Assembly (NCBI RefSeq): GCF_000025005.1
Contig: NC_013525.1
Location: 879,501-943,500, forward strand
Source: Thermobaculum terrenum ATCC BAA-798
GTDB lineage: Bacteria; Chloroflexota; Chloroflexia; Thermobaculales; Thermobaculaceae
Length of the DNA stretch: 64,000 nucleotides
Direction of reading: 5' to 3'
The notes under the pieces are model-generated. The model had not been told where the DNA came from. It worked only from the letters and a program-made list of their open reading frames with translations, and ran no database searches. This document shows, in pieces, positions 45,089 to 53,334 of the stretch (the first letter of the stretch is position 1; each line of letters opens with the position of its first letter). The position numbers and the translations under genes are program-made.

Positions 45089-45511
45089 ATGGCTCAGCAT
45101 CATGAAGATTATGGTAGAGAATACGAAAGCCCTTCTCTTAGCAAAGCTATAAACGACATCATGAGAACTCGTGGAATGACGGCTACCCAGGTAGCCGCGA
45201 ACATGAAATCCGGGCGCAATAGGGCTACTCTTTATAGGATACTAAGCGGCGCAACTCAGGATCCTAAGATTAGTACTTTTATCGATATATGCCAAGCTCT
45301 AGAGGTTAGCCCTATAGAGGTGCTGCAGCTGGCTGGTATGGCTGATCATAAGCCTAGAGACACTGATCTTTTAGATATAAGAATGCGCCAAATATTTAGA
45401 CGTATACAAAACCTACCGTATAATCTTAGGAAACTGGCGGTATCTCAAATTGGTGCGCTAACAGATGCGATCTACGATCATTTGCAGCGGCAGGAGAATA
45501 AAGGTAGTTGA
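45089..45511 (+). CDS. XRE-family HTH transcriptional regulator
   Basis: 140 residues. The helix-turn-helix region (MTATQVAANMKSGRNRATLY, then RILSGATQDPKISTFIDICQ) is followed by LEVSPIEVLQLAG. A C-terminal basic helix region lacks a recognised sensor. Weak inverted repeats in the A/T-rich leader (ATACT-ACAC-AGTAT at 45034) could be an operator. It abuts the unknown minus-strand gene with no gap. Confidence 0.82.
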   Translation: MAQHHEDYGREYESPSLSKAINDIMRTRGMTATQVAANMKSGRNRATLYRILSGATQDPKISTFIDICQALEVSPIEVLQLAGMADHKPRDTDLLDIRMRQIFRRIQNLPYNLRKLAVSQIGALTDAIYDHLQRQENKGS

Positions 45512-46105
45512 TTAGTTGTAGTATCCCATCTTTTGCAGGTGCCATCTTGTTAGCCACATACCGGTCTCAAAGAAGCCATAAACCCTCCTGGCTTTCTCAG
45601 GCTCCCATGAGCTGGCAGGAGTGTTGACCGCTGCTGACCAAATTGCACTTGCCAGCTCATTCACCCTCTCTCTGAACTCTAATGGTGTTCTAGGAATCTT
45701 TATATCAACATAAGACTTGTTGCCTGGAAAACTTATTATACTCTTGGGTAATTTAGGCATGTAAGCAAAGACAACCTGGGCGTGCTGGAAGGCCATGATT
45801 TTCTGGAGGTCCGGCGGAAGGATCTGCTTAGATGGTGTATCTGGATCTTTGCTTATGGCTATGATGTCAGAGGGATCCAGGATATAAGGCAGCTCACTCT
45901 TTGGTACGTACTCGGTGCGCATAGCCCACTTGTATCCAGTCTGAATATCGTCTATGTGCGACAAGGTAACAGTTGCAAGATAGTTAACTTCGTCTCTGCC
46001 CAATGTTTCATCCTGCACCATGAAGTGCATGAATGCTCTGTGTGTTTTTGCGAAGACTTGATGAATCTTAACGATCTCGGATATGGCACGTTCTCCCTTC
46101 AACAT
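45512..46105 (-). CDS. Hypothetical protein
   Basis: 197 residues from the ATG at 46105 (GGAGG eight bases ahead; a TTG five codons earlier is also open). It has no signal peptide or membrane helix. Aromatic and His-rich segments (VFAKTHRAFMHFMVQDE, SHIDDIQTGYKWAMRTEY) and a C-terminal helix (YGFFETGMWLTRWHLQKMG) stand out. I do not recognise the family. It is convergent with the XRE regulator. Confidence 0.7.
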   Translation of the reverse strand: MLKGERAISEIVKIHQVFAKTHRAFMHFMVQDETLGRDEVNYLATVTLSHIDDIQTGYKWAMRTEYVPKSELPYILDPSDIIAISKDPDTPSKQILPPDLQKIMAFQHAQVVFAYMPKLPKSIISFPGNKSYVDIKIPRTPLEFRERVNELASAIWSAAVNTPASSWEPEKARRVYGFFETGMWLTRWHLQKMGYYN

Positions 46106-46230
46106 CTTCCCGACCTCCAAACGAATGGACAGAGGAATGCTCTATCTATAATCTTATATACATAAATTTGTCGGAGATTACGAAAGAAAAAAGCTTTTAT
46201 CAACTTCCTGTATATATTTGTTACCATTGA

Positions 46231-47577
46231 ATGAGAATGTGTATCGACGATCTATTCCCTCAAACGACTGAATATAAGAAGTCCCACGACCAGGAGCGTT
46301 GGCCCGCACGAGTGGCTATGCTTAGCATCCATACCAGCCCCCTCGCTGTACCTGGCAGCCGAGATGTGGGAGGAATGAACGTTTATGTGCTTCGCTTAGC
46401 GAAAGAGCTAGCATCCAGGGACATCAAAGTAGATGTTTTTACCAGGTGGAACAATCCAGATGATCCTTTGATTCAAGAAGTGACTGATGGCTTTAGAGTG
46501 ATAAACGTCAGAAGTGGTCCTCCCAGAAGCATCAGTCGTGAATCCCTCTACAAAATCAAAGATGACATAGCTCAATCAATAAATACCTTTGCTGAAAGTG
46601 AAGGCATAGAGTACGACGTCTTGCACACCCATTACTGGATTTCTGGTGTTGTTGGTCTGTGCCTTGTAACAAAATGGAGTGTTCCTTGGCTTCATATGTC
46701 ACATACGTTGGGACTGATAAAGAACAAGTATCGGGGGCCTAATCAGCCGGAGGAATCTCTACTGAGGCTAAGAGCAGAAGATATGGTGTTGAAGTCCGTA
46801 GATGGTGTGATAGCTGCTAACAGTATAGAAAGATCAGAGATCGTCAATCATTACCAGGTACCGGTTGAAAAAGTTTACATCGCTCCATGCGGAGTTGATC
46901 TGGCTTTGTTTTCGCCAGGGGATAAAACTGAGGCCAGGCAAAAGCTCGGCATTGATGTGAACGCCCCGCTTGTATTGTACGTTGGAAGAATAGAACCCCT
47001 GAAGGGGCTGGATGTACTTATAAGAGCCTTTGCTGTGTTGAAGGCTGATATTAGTAATGCCAAGCTTATGATAGTTGGTGGGACGAACGATAAAAGCGAT
47101 AAGGAAACTGCTGCGGAGATTCGTAGGCTCAGAGCCTTAGCCTACTCTTTGGGTGTACTTGACGATGTAAATTTCTGTGGTCCCAAGCCTCAGGAAGAGC
47201 TGCCTTATTATTACAGATCTGCAGATATCTGCGTGGTCTCGTCTTACTATGAGAGCTTTGGAATGGCGGCTCTAGAGGCCATAGCATGTGGTATCCCTAT
47301 AGTAGCTTCGCGAGTTGGCGGTTTGCAATCTACGGTGAGAGATGGTCATAACGGCTTTTTGGTGCCAGCCGGGGATCATGCGAAGCTTGCTGCAGCTATG
47401 CACAAGATACTTTCCGCTCCGGAGCTCAGAAACACCATGGCTATGCACGCTCATAAGAGGGCTCATAGGTTCTCTTGGGTAAGGGTTGGTGATCATAACT
47501 TAGCTATCTACCATGATGTATACGCACGTAAAAATGCCTCTAATTATGGTTTGGATGCAGCGGAGCTGCAGATCTGA
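46231..47577 (+). CDS. GT4 glycosyltransferase (MshA / sucrose-phosphate-synthase-like)
   Basis: 448 residues. PLAVPGSRDVGGMNVYVLRL is the GT4 nucleotide-sugar loop typical of MshA and sucrose synthases. The acceptor side has HTHYWISG, and the C-terminal domain has YVGRIEPLKGLDVLIRAF and YYESFGMAALEAIACGIPIV with the retaining Glu. Whether it makes a mycothiol precursor, sucrose phosphate or another glycoside is unclear. The start is weakly marked. Confidence 0.85.
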   Translation: MRMCIDDLFPQTTEYKKSHDQERWPARVAMLSIHTSPLAVPGSRDVGGMNVYVLRLAKELASRDIKVDVFTRWNNPDDPLIQEVTDGFRVINVRSGPPRSISRESLYKIKDDIAQSINTFAESEGIEYDVLHTHYWISGVVGLCLVTKWSVPWLHMSHTLGLIKNKYRGPNQPEESLLRLRAEDMVLKSVDGVIAANSIERSEIVNHYQVPVEKVYIAPCGVDLALFSPGDKTEARQKLGIDVNAPLVLYVGRIEPLKGLDVLIRAFAVLKADISNAKLMIVGGTNDKSDKETAAEIRRLRALAYSLGVLDDVNFCGPKPQEELPYYYRSADICVVSSYYESFGMAALEAIACGIPIVASRVGGLQSTVRDGHNGFLVPAGDHAKLAAAMHKILSAPELRNTMAMHAHKRAHRFSWVRVGDHNLAIYHDVYARKNASNYGLDAAELQI

Positions 47578-47601
47578 CTTATATTTGGTCAGATCTGCAG
47601 C
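47565..47601. terminator. Hairpin between the GT4 and NifU-like genes
   Basis: GCTGCAGATCTGAC and GTCAGATCTGCAGC are perfect 14-base arms with a nine-base loop. It overlaps the glycosyltransferase stop at 47577 and ends two bases before the convergent gene's stop. No T-tract. Confidence 0.7.
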
Positions 47602-47603
47602 CT

Positions 47604-48008
47604 CTACCCATCGCTATTCCTAGAGATAGCATCCTTTATGGCTATATGAAGGGCTTCGGTGGCATAGTCTGCACAATAAAGCTTGTCCTGTGGGAGCCCA
47701 CCAAGGGCCTCCAGTAGCACATGAGAAGTTATTGCTTCAGCTTCTTCAAGAGTCTTCCCCTTCGCCAACTCGGTTACCATAGAAGCGGAGGCTATAGTAG
47801 CGCTGCATCCGAACGCTCTGAACCTAATATCTTCTATCACTCTATTGGAACATCTAAGAGTTATCTGAATCATTATCTGCCCTTTCTCCTGATCCCCAGC
47901 TGTACCGGCCCCTGTAGCATCTGGGATGATACCTACGTTTCTAGGATGCAGATAATGATCTATCGTTATATCGGTATATTCGTGCTTGTTCTGGATATTC
48001 TCCTGCAT
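47604..48008 (-). CDS. NifU/IscU-like iron-sulfur scaffold protein, one Cys missing
   Basis: 134 residues. The U-type fold is clear: DHYLHPRNVGIIPDATG, RFRAFGCSATIASASMV (second Cys) and KLYCADYATEALHIAI (third Cys). In IscU the first ligand Cys and an adjacent Gly-Asp lie in a GNPxCGD segment; here the equivalent is TAGDQEKGQIM with no Cys. It may be a variant scaffold or a carrier. It starts one base after the end of P5C dehydrogenase on the same strand. Confidence 0.83.
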   Translation of the reverse strand: MQENIQNKHEYTDITIDHYLHPRNVGIIPDATGAGTAGDQEKGQIMIQITLRCSNRVIEDIRFRAFGCSATIASASMVTELAKGKTLEEAEAITSHVLLEALGGLPQDKLYCADYATEALHIAIKDAISRNSDG

Positions 48009-48009
48009 A

Positions 48010-49596
48010 CTAATCTTCTACTACAGTCCTGCTTTGCTCCCTCATGAATTGTTGCACGTAATATGGTCCAAGTGCTCCCTTGCCCGTAGATCCGCTAGCT
48101 TTCCATCCCACAAAGCTTTGGCTACCGGGCCAAGCCCCAGTGGTTGCCCCTCCGCTCCTGTTAGCGTAAACCACACCAGCCTCTATGTGATTAAAGAAGT
48201 AATCTATCTCAGCTCTGTCTTCGCTAAAGATACCTGCACAGAGGCCGTATTCAGTATCATTGGCTAGGTTTACAGCTTCCTCAAGGGTATCAACCTTAAC
48301 TAGTGCTATTAGGGGCACGAACAACTCTTCCTTTATTATCCTGTGATTCTGAGGTAGATCAGCTACAATACAAGGCTCCACGAAGTGGCCTCTCTCCATG
48401 CCAATGCCCTGTATTCTGTGGCCACCGAACAACACTTTGCCGTCTGCGGACGCCTCTTCTACTGCAGACAGGTACTTATTCACTGCTCGCTCGTCGATCA
48501 ACGGCCCCATGAAGACCTCTCTTTGTCTGGGATCTCCTACTATGACCTTAGCAGTACGCTCCAGCAGCTTATCTACAAGCTGATCATACATATCCGAGAA
48601 TACGTATACCCGTGAGCATGCCGAGCATTTCTGTCCTGTATAGCCAAAGGCTGACCTGACTATTCCCTCAACGGCTTTGGATAGATCTGCCTTTGAAGTA
48701 ACAATTGTAGGGTTCTTGCCTCCCATCTCAGCTACACAGGGTCTGGCGTACGGATAGCTGAATTTCCTCATAAGATGTAGTCCAACATCCTTAGAGCCGG
48801 TAAATGCTAATCCGGATATCTTAGGATTGTCTGATAGCTGTTCTCCTATCGTACTACCAGAGCCGACAACGAAGTTCAGCACTCCGGATGGTAAACCAGC
48901 CTCTTCGAACATTCTGTATACCTCTAGGCCACTAAGAGCTGTGGCAGAGGCGGGCTTGAATACGGCAGTGTTACCCGATGCTAGTACGCCGGCTAGCATA
49001 CCAGTAGATAGAGCCATGGGGAAATTAAATGGGCTTATAACCGCCCATACTCCATATGGTCTGAGGATAGACTTGTTATTTTCATTAGGGATTATCCTTC
49101 TCATCTCTCTCACGAACCCATGGTTCTCTTCCATCTGGTCACAATACCACGAGATGAGGTCGGCAGCCTCCTCTACTTCTCCTAGAGCTTCCATTCGGGT
49201 CTTGCCAGCTTCTACTGATAGCACAGCAGCTAGCTCGAATTTGTTGTCCCGGAAATTAGAGGCAGCTTGCCTGAGAATGTTTACTCTCTCCTGATAATTC
49301 ATGCTTCCCCATATCTTGAAGGCTTCCGCGGCCGCGTCCACGGCTTGCGATACTTGATCGCTAGTGGCTTCGTTGAATGTAGCTACCACTATATCTGTAT
49401 CTATAGGAGATCGAACTTCTATGGTTTTACCTTGGCCGGCGACCCTTTGGCCGTTAATTGCTATTGGATAGTGCTTTCCAAGCTTTTGTGGGATCTGCTT
49501 TTGAGCTTCTTCATAATAGGCATGAAGGATTTCTAGCTGATCCTGAGGAATCGCTGCATATGTTACCTTGGGTACTTTTACTGCGGACTGTTGCAT
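48010..49596 (-). CDS. 1-pyrroline-5-carboxylate dehydrogenase (aldehyde dehydrogenase family)
   Basis: 528 residues. It oxidises glutamate semialdehyde to glutamate with NAD+ in proline breakdown. VAEMGGKNP holds the general-base Glu, GYTGQKCSACSRV the catalytic Cys, and SPFNFPMAL the cofactor region. The ending QQFMREQSRTV is typical of the RocA-type P5CDH. ATG at 49596 lies nine bases after AGGAGG, preferred to an upstream start that overlaps endonuclease V. No proline dehydrogenase is in the window. Confidence 0.9.
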   Translation of the reverse strand: MQQSAVKVPKVTYAAIPQDQLEILHAYYEEAQKQIPQKLGKHYPIAINGQRVAGQGKTIEVRSPIDTDIVVATFNEATSDQVSQAVDAAAEAFKIWGSMNYQERVNILRQAASNFRDNKFELAAVLSVEAGKTRMEALGEVEEAADLISWYCDQMEENHGFVREMRRIIPNENNKSILRPYGVWAVISPFNFPMALSTGMLAGVLASGNTAVFKPASATALSGLEVYRMFEEAGLPSGVLNFVVGSGSTIGEQLSDNPKISGLAFTGSKDVGLHLMRKFSYPYARPCVAEMGGKNPTIVTSKADLSKAVEGIVRSAFGYTGQKCSACSRVYVFSDMYDQLVDKLLERTAKVIVGDPRQREVFMGPLIDERAVNKYLSAVEEASADGKVLFGGHRIQGIGMERGHFVEPCIVADLPQNHRIIKEELFVPLIALVKVDTLEEAVNLANDTEYGLCAGIFSEDRAEIDYFFNHIEAGVVYANRSGGATTGAWPGSQSFVGWKASGSTGKGALGPYYVQQFMREQSRTVVED

Positions 49597-49618
49597 GATT
49601 TTTAACCTCCTGATTGAC

Positions 49619-50314
49619 TTACCTAGTGTTTTTATAACGACTAGCAAGCATATGTGCTCGGCGTGTGGGTTCAGGCAATCTATATTTGGTGGTCATCTTC
49701 AATACTAACTCCACAGCCTGTTCGAGGCTTATCAGATTTCCTACTGATACGTACACAGGTTTCGCTCCAGGCTTGGTTCTGACTGCAGCCCCAAGCACTT
49801 CATTGCCTAAGGTTATGGGGTTCCAATCTCCCTTGTTGTCCCCTGGTTCCTCAGCATTGCCGATCAGCAAACTTTTTGCCACTCCTATGGAAGGCTTTCT
49901 TAGTATCAGTCCAACGTGACAGGCTATACCAAATCTTCTGGGGTGAGCCCTACCATGCCCATCGATCATGATGACGTCTGGCTTTGCTTTGAGAGAATTA
50001 TATGCTCTAAGGATCACCGGTGCTTCTCGAAATGCCAGCAATCCTGGTATGTAGGGCATGGTCACTGGCATGTCTTCAAGTATTTCTTCAATAGTCTCCA
50101 TTGTGCTTGACTCTATTACGATGGCTGCAGCCCTGGCGTTATTTGGGAAGCTGAGGTCAAAGCCACCAACGGTAGCGGGAGGGGTGTCTAGTGGAGACTC
50201 TGTTATATACCTGCTAGCCTTGATTTGTAACCTTATAGCTTCTTTCGGATCTATATGGGTACTTTGTAATTTATTTATGAGATCTTCCAGTTCTTTATCT
50301 TTGCTTGAAATCAT
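49619..50314 (-). CDS. nfi: Endonuclease V
   Basis: 231 residues. It cleaves the second phosphodiester bond 3' to hypoxanthine and repairs deaminated adenine. VGGFDLSF holds the first metal Asp, MPYIPGLLAFREAP the Tyr wedge and catalytic Glu, and DGHGRAHPRRFGIACHVGL the conserved Asp and His. Full family length. Useful at high temperature, where deamination is fast. Confidence 0.93.
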   Translation of the reverse strand: MISSKDKELEDLINKLQSTHIDPKEAIRLQIKASRYITESPLDTPPATVGGFDLSFPNNARAAAIVIESSTMETIEEILEDMPVTMPYIPGLLAFREAPVILRAYNSLKAKPDVIMIDGHGRAHPRRFGIACHVGLILRKPSIGVAKSLLIGNAEEPGDNKGDWNPITLGNEVLGAAVRTKPGAKPVYVSVGNLISLEQAVELVLKMTTKYRLPEPTRRAHMLASRYKNTR

Positions 50315-50340
50315 ACTTGGATGTTATTACTTTGTTTGAT

Positions 50341-51282
50341 ATGGCGCAAGAAGAAAAGGATCTGAGGAATAGTGTGCAAGATTTTCTAGACTATTGCCTA
50401 GTCGAGGAGGGGTTGTCACCAGCGAGTGTGAGAACATATCAGCAAGTCCTCTATGCCCTTGTGGACTGGCTAGAGCTAAGGTTGCAATCCAAGGCCCACG
50501 TTTCAAACTTGGACAAACAGTCTGTGAAAGCATGGCAGAGATACCTAGTAGTAGAGAAGCAGTTAGATGATGACACTTACGTTAAATATATTTCTGCTTT
50601 GCGGAGCTTTGTGAACTACCTGCATGATGAGGACTTGACATCGCTCACCCGAGATGACATCAAGCTGCCAAAGAGTCATATGGATGTATCCTCGATTAAG
50701 GCTTTGTCGGTCGATGATGTTAGGGCATTATTGATGGCTCCAGACCCCTCTACTCCTTGGGGCAAGCGAGACAGGGCCCTCCTCGCGCTGCTGTACTGCA
50801 CTGGGATGAGAATAGCTGAGCTGTGCTCGTTGAACAGAGATCAGCTTCCATTGGAGCATCTATGCGAAGACGAGATACTTGAGGTATCTATTATAGGTAA
50901 AGGTAGAAAACCTCGAGTGGTCTTTGTCGATGCTGTAGCCCAGAGGTTGCTCAAGGAATATCTACAACTGAGAACTGACGAGAATCCTGCGTTGTTTGTG
51001 TCTTTCAAGGGTCCAACTGCCGAGGATAGGCTGACCCCCAGAGCTATCCAGATGTCGATAAAGAAGTACGCTAAAAAGGCTGGACTTAAGACTATCCCCA
51101 CACCTCATACTATGCGACACACCTTTGCAGTGCATAAATTGCAGGGGGGTGCTGATACACGCATAGTACAGGCTTTCCTCGGGCATTCAAGCCTGGCAAC
51201 TACCCAAAGGTATACAAGAGTCACCGATCGTTATCTCCGCGAGAGCTACGAGCGCACCCATATTCCAGCAGACCTTGACTAG
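50341..51282 (+). CDS. Xer-type tyrosine recombinase
   Basis: 313 residues. The N-terminal SAM-like core-binding domain (FLDYCLVEEGLSPASVRTY) precedes the catalytic domain with TGMRIAEL (Arg), GKGRKPR (Lys), HTMRHTF (His and Arg), LGHSS (His) and TQRYTRV (nucleophile Tyr). The ATG at 50341 avoids overlap with endonuclease V. No att repeats or mobile genes flank it, so chromosome-dimer resolution (XerC/D-like) is more likely than phage integration. Confidence 0.87.
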   Translation: MAQEEKDLRNSVQDFLDYCLVEEGLSPASVRTYQQVLYALVDWLELRLQSKAHVSNLDKQSVKAWQRYLVVEKQLDDDTYVKYISALRSFVNYLHDEDLTSLTRDDIKLPKSHMDVSSIKALSVDDVRALLMAPDPSTPWGKRDRALLALLYCTGMRIAELCSLNRDQLPLEHLCEDEILEVSIIGKGRKPRVVFVDAVAQRLLKEYLQLRTDENPALFVSFKGPTAEDRLTPRAIQMSIKKYAKKAGLKTIPTPHTMRHTFAVHKLQGGADTRIVQAFLGHSSLATTQRYTRVTDRYLRESYERTHIPADLD

Positions 51283-51347
51283 TTTTTGATGGAGCACCTT
51301 CGAGGAGAATTTTACCTCCCAGAATTTTAAAATTTTTGATTAATTAC

Positions 51348-51376
51348 TTGAATTTATTAATTGATCAATATATAAT
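51348..51376 (+). promoter_or_regulatory. Near-consensus promoter of the DUF2089 operon
   Basis: TTGAAT (51348), a 17-base spacer and perfect TATAAT (51371). The start point would fall near 51383, leaving a leader of only about 13 bases before the GTG. The spacer contains the palindrome TTGATCAA (51361-51368), a possible regulator site. Confidence 0.72.
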
Positions 51377-51395
51377 TCTCGTGGAGGTGATACGA

Positions 51396-51782
51396 GTGAG
51401 GAAAATTCTAGAGAGATGTCCTACTTGCGGCGGCCAACTGATCATAAGGGAGGTGAGGTGTGTAGACTGCGGAACCGAGGTTAGAGCCGAGTACAGGCAG
51501 TGTGACTTCTGCTTGCTAACAGATGAGCAGGCAACCTTCCTCAAAATATTCGTGACTTCGAGAGGTAATCTTAGCGAGGTGGAGAAGCGTCTGGGTATAA
51601 GCTACCCAACTGTGCGTTCCAAGCTGGATGAGATAGTGAATGTTTTGACCAAGGCAGAAAATCAGCCTGTGCCTATGAAGAAGGAACCTGCGAAGTCTTC
51701 CCGGCGTAGCGTTCTAGACGCTGTTGCTCGGGGAGAGATAAGTCCTGAGGAGGCTCTAAGCAAGTTGAGGTCTACTCAGTAG
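51396..51782 (+). CDS. DUF2089 zinc-ribbon / HTH protein
   Basis: 128 residues. An N-terminal zinc ribbon (CPTCGGQL, then CVDCGTEV and a further CDFC) is followed by a winged or HTH-like segment (LSEVEKRLGISYPTVRSKLD). A SHOCT-like C-terminal tail follows (SVLDAVARGEISPEEALSKL). GTG at 51396 follows GGAGGTGA. DUF2089 proteins are predicted transcription regulators. The tail resembles that of the third gene of this operon, suggesting that they share a partner or interact. Confidence 0.83.
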   Translation: MRKILERCPTCGGQLIIREVRCVDCGTEVRAEYRQCDFCLLTDEQATFLKIFVTSRGNLSEVEKRLGISYPTVRSKLDEIVNVLTKAENQPVPMKKEPAKSSRRSVLDAVARGEISPEEALSKLRSTQ

Positions 51783-51806
51783 TGGGGTGACCTGAAGGAG
51801 GGGGAA

Positions 51807-52034
51807 ATGTACCACGGTTTGACCGAGAGAATTCTCAAGGAGAGGTATCAGGACCTGCAAGATGCTGCTGAACACAGATACATAGTAAGTTGCCTTAAAA
51901 CTCCTGAGAGGAGTGGAGTGAATCTTCTAGATAAGTCACTGTTGTATCTAGGAGTATACATGGTCAGGGTTGGTCTGTTATTGCAGAAGCATTACTTGAA
52001 CAAGGAGATAAGAATCAAGGAGGCATCAAGATGA
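51807..52034 (+). CDS. Small hypothetical protein of the DUF2089/DUF4097 operon
   Basis: 75 residues with GGAGGGGG before the ATG. It is mostly helical and basic, with a moderately hydrophobic segment (LLYLGVYMVRVGLLLQ) that could be a short amphipathic or membrane-associated helix. Its stop overlaps the next start by ATGA, so translation is coupled. Family not recognised. Confidence 0.68.
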   Translation: MYHGLTERILKERYQDLQDAAEHRYIVSCLKTPERSGVNLLDKSLLYLGVYMVRVGLLLQKHYLNKEIRIKEASR

Positions 52035-53284
52035 ATATCCAAGAAATCGCGAACGGAGCTGATGAGTTACGAGTTAGCCTGCTACATGGAGATATATATG
52101 TCAGGGTAGAAGGAGAAGAATGGTCTGTTAGCGTTGGTGGGGGGCTGACCCCATCCATAGAGAGATCGGGAGATATGGTTCATATATCACAGCCTAAGGA
52201 AGATATAAGTCTGCGCTCGATCCAGAGAATGGATCTAACTTTGTCTATACCGTCCAGCGTAAGCGGGGTAAAACTTGAGACTGGTAAGGGCCAGATCGAG
52301 TTCAAGGGACAATCTCAGTATGAGGGGGATGTGTCATGTCACTCTGGATGGGGGAATGTAAGCGTTGATTCTGTTGAAGGCGACGTAAGGGTAGAAACTG
52401 GTAATGGCGAGGTCAGAGTTTTTCAAGTAGAAGGTGATATAACAGTCTCAACAGGGAATGGCAGAATCTTAGTGACCGATTTTGAGGGTGATGTTACCCT
52501 CTCTTCAGGTAATGGGGAGGTAAGAGTGTCCTCCGGAGAGGGTGATTTAAGGGTCTCTACAGGCAATGGAGACGTTAACGTCCAACAAGTCGAGGGGGAT
52601 CTAAGTATAAATACTGCCCATGGGAAGGTTAATATTTCTGATTGCGAGTCCGCGCGTATTAGAGCCTCTTCTGCCATGGGGCCTATGCGGGTGGTAGGTT
52701 GTGAGATCGAAGAGATGCAACTTAATTCCATGATGGGTGACATCTACTTGGATTCAGAGCTAGAGGGGGGTAGGTATCAACTGTCATCTGGCCTAGGGGA
52801 TGTAGTTGTCATCTTACCTGATGATATATCTGTACGCATCGATGCCCAGACAGGTTTTGGAAGGGTGCATTCAGAGTTCCCCCTGGTGCAAGTGGGCAGA
52901 TCTGGGCCAATGGGTTTTGGTGGCGTAAGAATGGTAGGTACCACTGGCAGCGACCATCCAGAAGGAGACCTCTCAATAAAGACCGGCAAGGGTGATATCT
53001 CTATTCGTCGCGGCAATGGACAAGTTTTGCAACCTCGACCAGATAGTTATGAGGACGTTGAAGAGGATCAATCTTCACAACAGGAGTCAACATCTATACA
53101 TGATGTAAGTGTAGATGCTTCTTCAGCTACCACTGATCAAGCTGACTACACCCCTTTGATGAAGCCTATGCTCGAAAATAAGGGCAAAACGAACGAGGAG
53201 TTCGTAAGAGAGGTACTCAGGTCGCTATCCAAAGGTGAGATAACTCCAGACGAAGCCGAGAGACTTCTCCAGAGCGTACTATAG
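52031..53284 (+). CDS. DUF4097-type beta-solenoid protein with SHOCT-like tail
   Basis: 417 residues, no signal peptide. Residues 97-204 hold six 18-residue repeats of the form xEGDVxVxTGNGxVxVxx, ideal for a right-handed beta-solenoid. Degenerate copies follow to about residue 330, then a disordered Asp/Gln/Ser region. The C-terminal REVLRSLSKGEITPDEAERL resembles the tail of the DUF2089 protein and the YvlB/LiaX type of SHOCT-like domain. The domain order (solenoid first, SHOCT-like last) is the reverse of YvlB. Possible envelope-stress sensor or scaffold; inference only. Confidence 0.82.
   Translation: MNIQEIANGADELRVSLLHGDIYVRVEGEEWSVSVGGGLTPSIERSGDMVHISQPKEDISLRSIQRMDLTLSIPSSVSGVKLETGKGQIEFKGQSQYEGDVSCHSGWGNVSVDSVEGDVRVETGNGEVRVFQVEGDITVSTGNGRILVTDFEGDVTLSSGNGEVRVSSGEGDLRVSTGNGDVNVQQVEGDLSINTAHGKVNISDCESARIRASSAMGPMRVVGCEIEEMQLNSMMGDIYLDSELEGGRYQLSSGLGDVVVILPDDISVRIDAQTGFGRVHSEFPLVQVGRSGPMGFGGVRMVGTTGSDHPEGDLSIKTGKGDISIRRGNGQVLQPRPDSYEDVEEDQSSQQESTSIHDVSVDASSATTDQADYTPLMKPMLENKGKTNEEFVREVLRSLSKGEITPDEAERLLQSVL
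52319..52642 (+). repeat. Six in-frame 54-base coding repeats
   Basis: Six consecutive 18-codon units, each with Glu-Gly-Asp at the start and most with Gly-Asn-Gly in the middle (EGDVRVETGNGEVRV, EGDITVSTGNGRILV, EGDVTLSSGNGEVRV, EGDLRVSTGNGDVNV). The period is exact, with no insertions. The DNA copies have diverged in third positions, so the expansion is old or under selection for protein shape. Confidence 0.8.
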
Positions 53285-53334
53285 CCAGTTTGCATTGGAT
53301 AACATAGATACGTAGTTGGTAATATTTATCGCGT

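Noticed and set aside
50341-51282. Prophage or genomic-island integrase
   Set aside because: No flanking tRNA, direct repeats, phage genes or change of base composition; the motifs fit a Xer-type recombinase.
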